64,000 nucleotides of DNA from Typhlomys cinereus (GCA_023101885.1 JALPQD010000629.1:555080-619079), one strand, 5' to 3'; shown: positions 34,163 through 46,174, counted from the first letter of the stretch. The notes: a model not told the origin generated them from the sequence alone. Numbers and translations are program-made.

Positions 34163-34830
34163 AGGTTTTTTATTTTCTATTTTTTATTTCTTCCACTCAT
34201 ACAAAGTTGAAAAGTACCCCATTCCCCTCCCTCCCTCCACCCCTCCCTGGATCCCTTTCCTCCCTCCCCCCTTTTCCCTTTCCTTTCCCCCTTCCCTCCT
34301 TTCTCCCAGTGCCCCCTTCTCCCCCATTCCTGGAGCATCCTTTAGTGTGCATGTCAAACTTCCCTCTGGGTCCTCTTCTTTGATGAGGTATAAGGACTCA
34401 GTGGCATTGCCTAGAGCTCTTTTTTTTGTATGTGTTCCCCTTTAGTATAGGAACACTATCGTGGCTGTTAATCCCTTGCCTCTAAGGATCTTAGTGCCCA
34501 TGATCCATGCTAGACTTTGGGGGTTCAATGATATGTTGGTCATTGAGCAGGTCATGCAAAATCCTATTATGGTTACTTCGGCCCTAACTTGTATGGAGTA
34601 CCTTGCATATCATTGCTCCTCCCCATCTTTAGGCTCTTACAATCTTACCGCCCCCTCTTCCGCAAATTTTCCTGAGCTTTAGGATGGGGAGAGGATTAGG
34701 CTGGCCTGGTTCCAGGTGATTGATGTAGAGTCTCTGATTTTCCGAATTATGGTTTGTTGATTTTTTTTTTCAGTTTTGCTGCTCCTGCACTGCCCTTGGC
34801 TCCATCCTGATGGGTATTGGATGTCACCCC
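34163..34830 (-). mobile_element. L1 3'-end fragment (antisense)
   Basis: T-rich left edge (ttttttattttctatttttt), then a C/T-rich 3'-UTR and ttacaatcttaccgccccct at 34635, shared with the copies at 785 and 42775. A small frame at 34461-34682 is not a gene. Confidence 0.7.
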
Positions 34831-34979
34831 CTGGGATGGAGACAGGAGGGGAGGGTGTGGGTTTTGACGATTATAGCCCAGCCCCCCTTCCAGCCTGAGC
34901 TTCCTGTTTCTTGGTGGATGTTTTGTAACAAGCCCCAGCCCCACCTTGTGCCCCCCCACGGTTCTGATGGCCTGTCTTC

Positions 34980-35040
34980 CCTACCATAATGCATTAAACG
35001 ATGAGGAGTAATTAACGCACCAGCCGCCCATCACCACTCG
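34980..35040. promoter_or_regulatory. AT-rich patch upstream of exon 2
   Basis: taatgcattaaacgatgagg and gtaattaacgcacc lie about 185-240 bp before the acceptor in otherwise GC-rich DNA. TAAT-type cores are present. Possibly conserved exon-flanking sequence; inference only. Confidence 0.25.
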
Positions 35041-35090
35041 CAGGGGGTGGAGGCTGTACATTCTCCAAGAGTCTTGTGGAGATCCATTGA

Positions 35091-35612
<522 letters not shown>

Positions 35613-35697
35613 TGAGATTCCGAGTGGGCAGCTTTCTCTGTGTTTCTGGCCTTGGGGAGCGAGCAGCGGGAAGATTTCCTAGTTCTTTTAAAATGAC

Positions 35698-35815
35698 CTA
35701 TCAGTGGAATGTGATGCTGCGCCTCCACCCTGGGAGGCTGGGACAAGAGGTTCACAGGTTCTAGGCTAGCCTGGGCTACATGGTGAACTCTCCTGCCTCA
35801 AACAACCAAAACCAG
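35698..35815 (+). mobile_element. B1 SINE
   Basis: tggaatgtgatgctgcgcct, accctgggaggctgggacaa, ttctaggctagcctgggcta and catggtgaactctcctgcct are B1 landmarks in order. Lies in intron 2, about 370 bp after the donor. Confidence 0.75.
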
Positions 35816-36441
35816 CCCAGTGCATTTCAGAGCTAAAAATGCCACCCAAGCCCACTGTGCACAGGCCTGGCCTGGAGCCAGGTGTTCAAACCTGAGGAAG
35901 AGATGTCTAAAAGACACAGGTAACCACGTGCGCAGGGCCCAGGTGGCAGCACCCATGAGGAACACAGCTCTGACTCTGCATGGGGTGACATGGCGTGTGT
36001 CACGTGGAGGTGGAGGAGCCAGGGCTGGGCTCTCAGGACACCACAGTGCAGGGGGAAGCAGGTTGGCACACTGGTATATGCAGGGCCAGGATGCCACGGA
36101 CAGCCCTTCTTCAGTATCTGAAGCAGGCTGGGTGCCATTTCTTGGTGAAGACCCAGAGGGTGAATGTGTTCCTCTCGTGGAGTGGGGGGCTTCAAGGTCT
36201 CTATGCAGCAGCCGTGTGGGAGAAACAGCCTCCGGGCAGTGTGTGGCCGAGAAAGGTGTTTAGCTCCCAAACATACTAGGCACCGATCAGCATTTGAATT
36301 GTGTCTACTAGCTAATATCATGAGAATCCTTTTCTTTATTCATTTTTTTCCAACCATTCAAAAAGATAGAGACCATTTTTCCCTGGGAGATGGGGCAGAG
36401 TAAGTTCATCATCCACAGTTACAAACTCTCGGTCGGTGGCC

Positions 36442-36655
36442 GGGGATGTACATAGCTCAGTTGGTAGCACACCTGCTTGCCATGCACGAAGCTTCGGGCT
36501 CGATCCTCAGCATGGCACAAACCGTCAACCCTGACGGTGACCCATGCCTGCCATCTCTGTACTTGGGAGGTAGAGGTAGGTGGGTTGGAAGTTCAAGGTC
36601 GGCTCCATCTGCACAAGAGCTGGAAGCCAGCCTAGGATCCATGAGACGGGCCTGA
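36442..36655 (+). mobile_element. B4 SINE (ID-B1 fusion)
   Basis: ggggatgtacatagctcagt (ID-type A box), gcttcgggctcgatcctcag (B box), then a B1-like half with cccatgcctgccatctctgt, acttgggaggtagaggtagg and gttcaaggtcggctcc. Confidence 0.85.
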
Positions 36656-36848
36656 AGGCAAAGTACGAGGAGGGGGGATGGGGTAGAGTGAGGGCAGGTG
36701 CTGGTGGGTGGGCACGCTTTGCTTTGATGATCTCGAATCCAGAGCTTCTCTGCTCTGGCGCTTCCTGGTACCCACCCATAACTCCTGCAAATTTGGAGTC
36801 AGAAGAAGGATGAATCCTGGGTCGCGAGCCGCCCAACAGACTGCTGTG

Positions 36849-37265
36849 CTCCGTCCCTCCCCGCGCTTGCTCCGCCCCTCCCAGCTTGCTCCGCCCCTCC
36901 CCGCGCTTGCCCCTCCCCTCCCCGCGCTTGCTCCGCCCCTCCCCGCGCTTGCTCCGCCCCTCCCAGCTTGCTCCGCCCCTCCCCACGCTTGCTCCGCCCC
37001 TCCCCGCGCTTGCTCCGTCCCTCCCCGCGCTTGCTCCGCCCCTTCCCCGCGCTTGCTCCGCCCCTCCCCCGCGCTTGCTCCGCCCCTCCCCGCGCTTGCT
37101 CCGTCCCTCCCCGCGCTTGCTCCGCCCCTCCCCGCGCTTGCTCCGCCCCTCCCCGCGCTTGCTCCGCCCCCCCCCGCGCTTGCTCCGCCCCTCCCCGCGC
37201 TTGCTCCGCCCCTCCCCGCGCTTGCTCCGCCCCTCCCCGCGCTTGCTCCGCCTCTCCCCGCGCTT
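36849..37265. repeat. CpG-rich minisatellite, 21-bp unit, about 20 copies
   Basis: The unit reads ctccgcccctccccgcgctt plus g, with variants (ccgtccc, cccagctt, ccccccc). Each normal unit has three CpGs and one CCGCCCC (GC box, Sp1/KLF type) next to CCTCCCC. Because 21 is a multiple of 3, one + frame and two - frames stay open for 200-300 codons as short repeats (Ala-Pro-Pro-Leu-Pro; Lys-Arg-Gly-Glu). These are not proteins. It lies 1.5 kb into intron 2 and is the densest CpG cluster in the window. Confidence 0.97.
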
Positions 37266-37269
37266 GCTC

Positions 37270-38000
37270 TGCCTTGCTTTCGCCTTCCTGGCTGCCCCTC
37301 GTTGACTTCCCTCTTGCTGATAGATGCTGTTTTGTGGTCGCAGTCTTGGCATGTCAGCCCCTCCCGCTTGGACTCAGCTTCAGGACGCTGCACCCACACC
37401 TCACAGGTGTGCACCGGGCTCAGGGGGCCCCTGTCTTGGGAGAGGGAGATCAACAGGCCTGGGACACTCAAGGTTGCTCCACTGGGTCCCCAGTGTGTGT
37501 GGGGGGAGGGGGGATTCACAGATCACAAACTAGGAGGGCAGCCGGGCTGTCACAAGCTGTGAGCATCTCATTAGCGCCTAGCAGCAGGTTGGGACAAATT
37601 AATGTCCCGCTCCTGCTGATGTTTGGGCTGCATCCTGCCCTCGGTGGGTGGGGACAGAGGGAGGAGCGTGGGGGTGGGGAAGGAAGGTGACTGTGGACTA
37701 GGAACAGTCTCTGGGGATGATGGTGGGGTGGGGCTTGGAGACAGTGTCCCTGCAGAGGTAGCTGCCCGGTGTGGAACAGCCAGGTCAGCCAGGCAAGTGT
37801 AGGATCCATGAGACAGTCTCCCTGCTGCAGGCTGCCCCCCAACCAGGATAGCCTGAGGTCCGTCCCCTCCTCCCCCGGGGGTTGGTGGCACTTTGCCCTT
37901 CCTTCTTTCCCAGCCCTGATCCCTCTGCCCAGTCCTGCCCTGTGTTGATTTGCTTGAAGAATCCGTCCCATCTCTGATAGGATTCAGGCCTCGTGCATCC
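37270..38000. other. Unique intron, no gene found
   Basis: GC-rich, no recognised repeat or exon. Confidence 0.5.
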
Positions 38001-38140
38001 GGTGATGGTAGGCTGCACTAATTAATTTATTTTATTTCATTTCACATCCTTTGACTGAAGGCCTCTGGAGTGGGGGGTATGCAGATGTATGCAAATCACA
38101 TGCAAATTGCCCAACTGGAGCCAAATGCCGAGGCCCTTTT
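38000..38140. promoter_or_regulatory. AT-rich island with phased octamer (POU) sites
   Basis: Two perfect ATGCAAAT octamers start at 38089 and 38100, and a near-match ATGCAGAT starts at 38079. Starts are 10 and 11 bp apart, all on the same strand and the same DNA face. A TAATTAAT homeodomain palindrome lies at 38019-38026, and ccttttaattctgtag follows. No repeat body is recognised. This is a plausible neural enhancer of IGSF21, a neuronal gene. Motifs are seen; function is inferred. Confidence 0.45.
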
Positions 38141-38144
38141 AATT

Positions 38145-39660
38145 CTGTAGCTGGACAGGGTGGTGGCTGGGCTGACTGGTGGCTCCCCCCAGCATGCCCT
38201 GCCCACGGTGGGGAGGAAATTCCCGGGAAGCGGTTCCCGAGCCGTCAATTTTCACTTCACCCCTCTGGCCTCCCCCACTGATAGACTTTTTTCCTACCAA
38301 GCCAGCTGAAGCAGGAGAAATAAGGACTGATACCCAGCCGGGCAGGATTTCCAGAGGGGGTAGGGATAGAAGCAAGGAGAGTCACAGCCTCTTCTTGTAG
38401 TGGATGCCCCGCTATACACACCAAACATCCCCCCATCTGCCCCGCTACCCCTCCCGCAGTCTGTCCTCAAATAGCAATTGCCCAGCGCTGTTTGCTTTCT
38501 GGCCACATGTGGCTTCCCTCGGGCTTCCTTTCCCCACCCTCGGAATCCCTGAATGTGCTCCCAGAGCCCAGCTTGGAAGGGGATGAATAGATCCCACAAG
38601 CCTGGCAGGGTCTGGCCCTACAGTCCCCGAGAAGCGGAAAGCAAGGCATTGTGACAGGCCACCGTCGCCCACTCAGCCTGACGGCCATGAACCGACCCTA
38701 GGCCTGTGCTAAGCCCCGCAGCTTCCCTTGGGTCATGTATGACCCGTAGGACCACCAGGATTCCCCAAGACAGGATGGAGCAGGTTCTTGGGAGGAGGCG
38801 AGGGAGAGGAGAGTAGCTGAGGCGAATGAGATACCTGGAAGGAGGAAGGCGATGGGGGTCATAGTGGAGATCTGAACTCGAGTCCCTCACCCTCTATCTG
38901 GCCGATGGGAAAGATTCCAGAATGAATCTCGGCGAAGGCATTTTTTGTTATTTTTCCTAACCCGCCATCATAAGGTCCTGCGTGTTTGTGGTGAGGGAGG
39001 AAAGGGGGAAGTACTTATTATTCTCAGAAGATGGCTCTGAAACCTGAGGGAGATGTCAAGAGGTGGTCCAGCCCTGACGTGCTGTGTACTACGGTGTCTG
39101 TCACAGAGCCCCGAGCAGCTTGCGAATGCTTCGCCTGTCTTCCCACCGTCTCCCGGGATCGTTCCACTGAGGCGTGGGTCTGTCTTCCAGACAGGAGTTT
39201 CCCAGGCTGTGGACAAGCTCATGCACATAGCTCCAATTCTTTTTCCCCAGTAGCATGAAATGGCTAATAGAGTTGCAATTACATTTTTGGTCAGTAGGAA
39301 GCGCTCGTCTAATAACCAGTCTAGAACCAGCCCAAACTTGGTTCTAGAAAATGAATGACACATAGTCATCTTCCCGTGGTCCTTCCTGTCTGTGTATGGC
39401 TATATACAGGGACTCGTCAGTAATGCTGAAAGTGCTAATGTCAGGGGCCATCACCTTGCGCCTTTCCCATGAGCCGGGCATGGGGTCGAGTATTTCACGT
39501 ACATCACCGCATTCCATTGTCCGTTGACCTGGGGAGGCAAACGATGTGGCGAATCCCATCTCGCAAGTGGAGAAACCAAAACCACTCAGCCTTGAGTCAC
39601 GTTCCTTCCCCTGACTTCTCCGGAACGTTAGAGACACTCCCTCTTTCATGGTTCCTGTGA
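38145..39660. other. Unique intron, no gene found
   Basis: No exon or repeat body recognised. Short frames lack splice context. Confidence 0.5.
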
Positions 39661-39663
39661 AGG

Positions 39664-40028
39664 TTTGAATATGACATGCCCCCCGCCAACTCCTGCGTTC
39701 GGACACTTGGTCCACAGGTGGTCGTGCTATTTGGGAAGGTCGTGGAAACTTTCGGAGGTGGAGCCTTGCTGGAGGAAGTGTGTTGCTGGGGGAGGGACTT
39801 GAGGTTGGATAACCTCGCTTCCTTCCTGGTCTCTCTCTCTCTCTCTCTCTCCTTCCGGAGTGTGGCTGCAAGGAAACATCCAGCTTCCCGATGGTGGTTA
39901 CCTTGCTTTGTGTTCCCCGCCATGATGGACTCTATCCCCTTGGGAACTACAAGCCCAGTTCAAAAAAATCTTTCTCCCTTACGCTGCTGGGCCAGAGTGT
40001 TTTTCTCACAGCAATGAAAGAGTTCTCA
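39664..40028 (+). mobile_element. Dispersed rodent repeat (most complete copy, family unnamed)
   Basis: gtttgaatatgacatgcccc, cacttggtccacaggtggtc, ggagccttgctggaggaagt, a (CT)n, ccgccatgatggactctatc, and a tctcacagcaatgaaagag end. Same order as a repeat frequent in mouse introns. Related to 25998-26293 and 34018-34160. Confidence 0.7.
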
Positions 40029-40169
40029 GCACCTCTCTCTTCACCGGTCCCAGTGTAAGTGCTTACCTCGTGGTGTCAAAATACCTGCCACCAGGCCATG
40101 GTCACCTGAGCGTAAAGGCCGCCGCTTACTGCACAGTCACCTTGGTAACTGTTGGTTAAATTAACGGAG

Positions 40170-40353
40170 GTCGGACTGGGGAGATGTGTCAGTGGGTAAA
40201 AGCACTTGCCGCACCAACATAGGGACCTGAGTTGAAATTTCTAGAAGCCATGTGAAGATGAGTTAGGTAGTATCCGACACCTTTCCTCCTATGGTGAGCT
40301 GGGCGGTAAAGACTGCTCTATGGATTGGGGGTCCAAGAGGGCACCATGCTCTT

Positions 40354-40392
<39 letters not shown>
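40170..40392 (+). mobile_element. B2-like SINE with (CA)n tail
   Basis: ggactggggagatgtgtcag (A box), gggacctgagttgaaatttc (eroded B box), agaagccatgtgaagatgag. The 3' part is diverged and ends in (AC)n at 40357-40392. Confidence 0.65.
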
Positions 40393-40394
<2 letters not shown>

Positions 40395-42140
40395 CATGCA
40401 CACACACAAGGACAGAACCATAAACATCCAGGTGTGTGTACACGGTTTCACAGACCAGCCATGTGGCCTCCTTCTGTCTCCAGTGGAGACTCCTGTCTGT
40501 TGGGGACACTCAAAATGCTTTGTGGAGCATGGGGCACAGGGACCTCTCTTGTTAGAAAGGCCTGTGGGAACTCATTTCCTCAGGGGTCACCTGCCCAGCA
40601 GGCAGAGCCAAAGGTCTGTTGGTGGCATAAGAAATCTATTGAGCTACCGCAGGGAATCATGGGAATATAGTCTTTCCCAGTGAGTCTTACCCGTCCTGTT
40701 TTTGATCTGTCTTCCTCCTGCACTGTTTGCTCCCAGCCAGGTTACAAGACCAGAGAGAGAGAGAGAGAAAATCACAGGTGGAGACAGGGGAAGGAGAGGT
40801 AGAGGGGCCATAATGTCCTGTTTTCTGCATACACTTGTCTCATCTGCTCGCCTGGGAGGAGGACAGCATCAGTGTGGTCGCCTGAAGATGTGGCTCGTGC
40901 CGTCTGTCCAGACACACTTTCCCTGAGCTCTGCCAGCAGCTTGGCACAGAGGGTGTGAGATGACCAGGGACGACACTGAGTCTGGAAAGGGAGAGGATGG
41001 GAGATGATAACACCTCCCATGTCCTCAGAAAGCTTCACATTGGCTGTGGCATAACCTTTGTTCACTTTGGAAATCTGGGCTGCCATAGGCAGCAACACAC
41101 ATACCTGGTAGGCTTAACAAAGATGCCATCTGCAACCAGACCAGACCAGCCCCGACCAGCCCCAGCTCTTGTGGTACGTGTTCTGATAACGGCCACTTTC
41201 CTGCCGTGGTTCCTAAGCCTGTAGGAGTCCCAAGAAGGGAACTGCAGGGTGAGCATGGAACATGGAGGGCTGGGGGGGTAACCAGAGAGACTGACCCCTT
41301 TGCTTCTGCAGCAGAGACCCCCACCTTGGTGTTAGTCCCGGCCAGCTCACCAGGTTCTGGTCCTTGGATACAGAATCCCGTGTGTCCATCTTGACTGTCC
41401 CCGACGTAGGACTCTTTCCAAACGTGCTTTGTTTGAGGACAGATTAAACACCATCACCTGTGAGCAAGTCTCATAGCCCAGCTTCTTACCTACAAGTGTG
41501 ACATGAGGGACACTCACAAGTAACCAATAGGGCCCAGAGTCCACCTCCCAGAGAGGCGGGACCAACTCTGTCCCGTGGCTTAGCAGAAGCTTCTAGTCCT
41601 GGCTGCCCATTGCTTCTCCTGGACCTTATGTGGCTGAGGGGGTCCTGGGTCTTCCAGCCCTCGGATCTGGAGGAGGCAGAATGAAGAGACAACCTTTGCT
41701 GGGGCTCCTTCCCGTCCCCCAGCCTCGCAAAGGAAGAGACTCTCTAATGAGGTGCCTAGTGCTCAGTCTTCTCGTGCCAGTCACTTGAAGGCGGCCCGGC
41801 CAGTGAATGCCAAGGTCAGGCCAGAATCTCCAGTTTGGAGCCCCAGGGCTCCTGTGTGTTCTTCTTCAATCTTTCTTTCTTCACTTTCATTGATGAATTA
41901 CACGCTTGGACTGTTTCTTGCCTGTGTACAGAACCTTCTGGTCCCTCCCCTCTGCACCCTGCCCTCTCACTCCACCAAATCCTCCTGCCTTTGAGTCTTC
42001 CTCACATGCTCATGTCCTTTGGCTTTTTCTGCAAGGGCTTCACTGTGCCGCTTTCTGGGGTTCTGGGATTGGAATCGTGCCTTGAACCGAGGGGGCACTC
42101 CACATGGGCACATGTCTGGAGATGTTCATCCCACAGCACT
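40395..42140. other. Unique intron, no gene found
   Basis: Contains only a short GA run (40753-40768). No exon or named repeat recognised. Confidence 0.5.
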
Positions 42141-42142
42141 CC

Positions 42143-42146
<4 letters not shown>

Positions 42147-42181
<35 letters not shown>

Positions 42182-42202
42182 ACGCGCGCGTGCACGCGCA
42201 TT
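42147..42202. repeat. Perfect alternating purine-pyrimidine tract (Z-DNA prone)
   Basis: (TG)17 runs directly into cacgcgcgcgtgcacgcgca, giving about 55 bp with no break in alternation. It forms the reverse tail of the SINE that follows. Confidence 0.85.
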
Positions 42203-42335
42203 GGGTATGCCCAAGGTGTCTTCACCAAGGGTGTGTTTGTGAGTCATTTTGGATTGCTTCTCCCTCCTTTCTGCTTTGCTCTGGGTTTTCCAGGCTCCAC
42301 CTTCCACAGCCATAAGTGCAGATTGCTGCCTTTTC
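42203..42335 (-). mobile_element. tRNA-derived SINE (local family A, antisense), partial
   Basis: gtgagtcattttggattgct, tgctctgggttttccaggct and a cataagtgcagattgctgcc part are family-A sequence in reverse. The tRNA-like head is missing; antisense L1 follows. Confidence 0.7.
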
Positions 42336-42344
42336 TGGGGGTTT

Positions 42345-44165
42345 TGTTGGTTGGTTTTAGTTTTATAAGCATATTGAGTACTGGTCCCCGCTTCCTCCTA
42401 TCCCCCTCCCTTTCCTTCATCAATCCATTTCACTCCCTCCTGCCCTTCTGCCTATCTGCTTCTGTGGACCCTAGAGTTCCCCCTGGTTTGCCTACTCTTG
42501 TGGGGGTTCAGGTCTCTGTGGCATACCAGTTGCCCCTCCTCAGGCCACCCCATTGATAGGGGTGTTTATCTTCACTCATCCAGCTCTAGTCCCCAAGGTG
42601 TCCACTGTATGTTCTTATCTCTCTTGAGTTCCTCGATAGTCTATGGGGACATGCTGGCATGTCAGTCATGATGCAGGTCTGGTAAGGACGAGTCTCATTG
42701 CAGTGAGTTCCTGGATGCAGCAGCCCTGCCTTGAATGGAATGTCTTGTCCAATAGTGGATCTAAAGGTTTTTACAATCTTACCACCCCCTCTTCCACAAG
42801 GTTCCCTAAACCTTAGCATGGGGGAGATTAGATTGGCCTGATTCTGGGTGAGCCTTGACGGGTCGCTGGTATTCTGCACTATGGCGGCCATTGTGTCCAC
42901 TTCACTGCTCTTCTATTGGCCTAGGCCCCATCCTGTCAGGGTGTCGAGAGTCTCTATCTGTGTTGTAAAAGAAGACGTCTAGGCTGAGAGCTAAGTGCTC
43001 TTCCAATCTATGGGTATAACAGCAAGTATTTACAGAGCAGTGTGGTGTACTGTCTTCCTACCTATAGGTTCGTTGGCTGCTTTTCCCTATTGATCTGTTT
43101 CCTTCCTTTTTTTTTAGGTTCCTGTTCTAGTTAATAGCAACAGGAATGTGGTCCATTCTGACAAGCAGGTCCTGAGTTCAATCAAAAAGCTGTTGGTTGT
43201 CTCTTTGATACTCATGCCCCTATTACACTGGTGGTCGCCTGGTGATTTTTATTGCAACTTAAAGATCTCATGCGTTGATAAGGTCCATGATTATCCCCCC
43301 TCCCCCCAGTAGCTTCTACAGTATTCCTTGGTACTGTGTAAGCTATCAACAAGAAGGAAATTCTCAGACTAGTTCCGGTTGATGTATTTTGCCCATGTTC
43401 TGTGATCCATTTATGTTTCCTCTTCAGTAATAGGTCTTACTGACAGTTTTTTGGAGAGCAACCAAGAGCAATGACAAAAGCCTGTATTGTTTGGGGGCCT
43501 TTGAGACCTCTCTGACCAACATTTTATCAGGAAGTGCCACATTCCTTCTACTATAGTTTTAATTGTCACTGGGTTCTAAGTGGATCAGCTCTGGGCTTTT
43601 TTTTTTTTTTTTTTTTCCATTTTCCTCAGTCTGCTCCTCTGCATAGGGGCTGCCCATTCTTGATCCTTCTTTAAAGACATGTTTTCTTTTGACATATTAT
43701 TAGACTATGAGGTTCCTATGACGCTACCTCCCACAATCTTAGGGGTTTTCTATAAGTCCCTCTGTCCTACCTATATCCCATCCCTTTATTCCCCCTAAGT
43801 ATTTTTTCCAATTATTCCTTCCCTCACCCTACTTGCCGTGGTATCCTAAATTTCCCCTTTAAAAGGTTTCACCCTAACCACTCCTTCCCACCTTCCCAGT
43901 CATGGGTCCTTTTTGAATTTTCTGACTCTTACAGTAATTCTAAGCCAAAATACATTGACAAGGATATCAGTATAACATCCACATATAAGAGAGAACATGT
44001 GTCTCAGATACTTCGCTCAAAATTAAATTTTCTAGTTCCATCCCTTTACCAGCAAATTCCATCATTTCATCCTTTGCGTAGATGTACCACATTTTCATTA
44101 CCCGTGCCTCTGTTGATGGGCCTGTTGGCTGATTCCATTTTCTCGCTATTGTGGGCATCTGTGGT
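42345..44165 (-). mobile_element. 5'-truncated L1 with ORF2 C-terminus and 3' UTR (antisense)
   Basis: On the - strand, 44095-43967 encodes a remnant of the L1 ORF2 C-terminus. It reads KMWYIY, then MEFAGKGMELENLILSEVSE and a terminal stop, and lacks about nine residues normally found after the KMWYIY part. The 3' UTR then runs to about 42345 and includes the block shared with copies at 785 and 34635. A 20-base T run lies near 43597. It is dead: it has only the C-terminal tail of ORF2 and an internal deletion. Confidence 0.88.
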
Positions 44166-44169
44166 TTCT

Positions 44170-45630
44170 CAACCAGCGCCCCCAGCGGACTGTGGTGCCC
44201 TTGCAGTGACCCCGTTCTACGGGTTGGGAGAATCACGCGGTCAGCATAGTCTCCACCTGTTCATGGCCTGAGAGCTGGGATGGTTCTGGGGAGTCGCCAC
44301 AACCCAAAACTCAAAGCTCCCGCGCTCCTGCGGCTCAGACTCTAGGGCAGCAGGAAAGAACCCGGATGAACGGGAGTGTTGTGCGTGGGATGAACACGGC
44401 CTGAAGGGGTCACGGGGAGGTCAGAGGCAAAGCTGGGCCCTCCCATAAACGAGCCAAGGGAAGAAGACAACGCCTTCCTGGCAGAGGGAGACCCACATGC
44501 CAAGGTCATGCCCTGGGCAGTCAGCAAACAGGAAGCATGGCCAGGTGTCTGGTCCAGAGAGGAGAGCTTAAGAGGTGACATCGGGGAGGTGGCACGGGCC
44601 GCCTCGTGTCTGTCTTTATGTTCCAAGAGCTGGTTTGTGGGATTCTCTGAACTCCAGGATGAGTTGAAGGTTTTTAGGTTTGTGTTTTCAGAGGGGCTCT
44701 GCTGGTGGAACGAAGAATAGGAGCAAGAAAACAGGAAGCACAGGGGTTACCTTGGAAACTGTTCAGGTCAGAGGTGAGCGCGGCTGGGTGAGGACCACAC
44801 GGTGGCGATGGTGAATTACGGGCTGCAGGGCCCAGCACGTGGCCCAACGCGTGGCTGTGTGGCCTTGAGGTCTCTGACTGCTAGAGGGGCGTGACCTTGA
44901 GCTTCGGCTTATGATTGGCAGGAAGGACCACAGGCTTGCTGACGTGTACAGATGACAGATCGGTGTGTTCAGGGTGGTCTGGGCCAGGGGCACTGAGACA
45001 AGGAGGCTGGCGGGACAGGAGCTGGCATCACGTTGGCCACGTTAAGTGTCCAAAAGACCTGGATGGCGCTGTCCCAACAGCAACGACGCCACCAGTCCGG
45101 AATTCTAGGGGGAAGGCAAGCCTGAGGGTTGTTGCTTGGAGATTTGAACGTGTCCCTGAGGTTCATGCTTTGGAAACTTGACCCCCCACATCCCCTTCCC
45201 CCCCTGCAAGGTACCAGTGCTGAGAGGTGAAAAGGTCATGTTCTGCTCACAGTCACGGACGGATGCTGCTGTGGTGGGCTAGTGGGCGCCAGTTCAGGTC
45301 CTGATCCAAGCGTTCATTCGACCCCTTTTCCTCTCACCGTGGATCCCTTTCCACGGTGTCACACAGCAAGAGAGTACTTGCCAGATGTGGCCGTGTCATC
45401 TTGGCCTTTCCCCGAACTGTGAGTCAAATACACTTATTTACTGATTGGGGGGGCAGTTTCTGATGATGGGGTTCATGAGAATATGGATGGTAACTGAAGA
45501 CATAGACTTGCAAGAGAGGGCTGGAGGAGGGAAGGAGGAAAAGGGCTGCATGCTGCGTGGAGAGAGTGCTAGACACAGGCGAGCAGCTCTGCAGAAGAGC
45601 CCAGAAGGAGCATCTGCAAGAGAAGACAGC
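44170..45630. other. Unique intron, no gene found
   Basis: No repeat body or exon recognised. Frames of 60-95 codons on both strands overlap each other and look random. Confidence 0.5.
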
Positions 45631-45635
45631 TAGTG

Positions 45636-45855
45636 CGTGCTGGGGAGGTGCTTAGTGGGCAAGGCGCGTGTTGTACAAGCACGAGGACCTTAATTCGAGT
45701 CCAAGATCACACCCAGCAAAGCCAGCTGTGGTAGTGCACACGTGGAATCCCGGCGCTGGGAGGCAGAGATAGGGAGGTCCCTGGAGCTCGCTGGCCACAG
45801 AGCCTAGAATCCTTGGTGGGCTCCAGGGCAGGGAGAGAGGGTCCCTGTCTCAAAA
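45636..45855 (+). mobile_element. B3-like SINE, 5' part
   Basis: gctggggaggtgcttagtgg (A box), ccttaattcgagtccaagat (B box), tggtagtgcacacgtggaat, gctgggaggcagagataggg and gtccctgtctcaaaaaccaa. Its missing tail appears to continue at 46395-46460 (gtagatggtgcctgacatgc, gatctctgacttccacag) after two nested insertions. Confidence 0.8.
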
Positions 45856-45870
45856 ACCAAGGTGGGGAGG

Positions 45871-46174
45871 CTGGAGAGGTGGCTCAGGGGTTAAGCCTCC
45901 GCCTTGCAGGCGGAAGGTCCTGAGTTCGGATCCCAGATCCCACGTATAGACGCCAGGCGGAAGCGGGGGTGGCCTGCGCTTCTGGTCCTGGTAGGGCGGA
46001 GCCTGTGAATCCCGGGGCAGAAGGAGGTGGGGGCGTCCATGGTGGTTCCCGAATTCGTCCATGGTTCTACACACACACAGACACACACACACACACACAA
46101 AGACACCAACGCGCGCACATACACACGCACATGCGCACAGTTGAATAAATAATAATAATAAAAAAATTAAAAAA
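45871..46174 (+). mobile_element. Young family-A SINE with 19-bp target-site duplication
   Basis: Flanked by perfect direct repeats aaaaaccaaggtggggagg at 45852-45870 and 46175-46193. Intact A box (ctggagaggtggctcagggg), B box (cctgagttcggatcccag), CpG-rich body, (AC)n, then an AATAAT/A-rich tail. Same subfamily as 25262-25535. Confidence 0.94.

Noticed and set aside
34461..34682. 73-codon + frame
   Set aside because: Lies entirely in the antisense strand of an L1 3' end.
36525..37690. Frames of 240-295 codons of Ala-Pro-Pro-Leu-Pro or Arg-Gly-Glu repeats
   Set aside because: The 21-bp minisatellite unit is a multiple of 3 and lacks stops; not genes.
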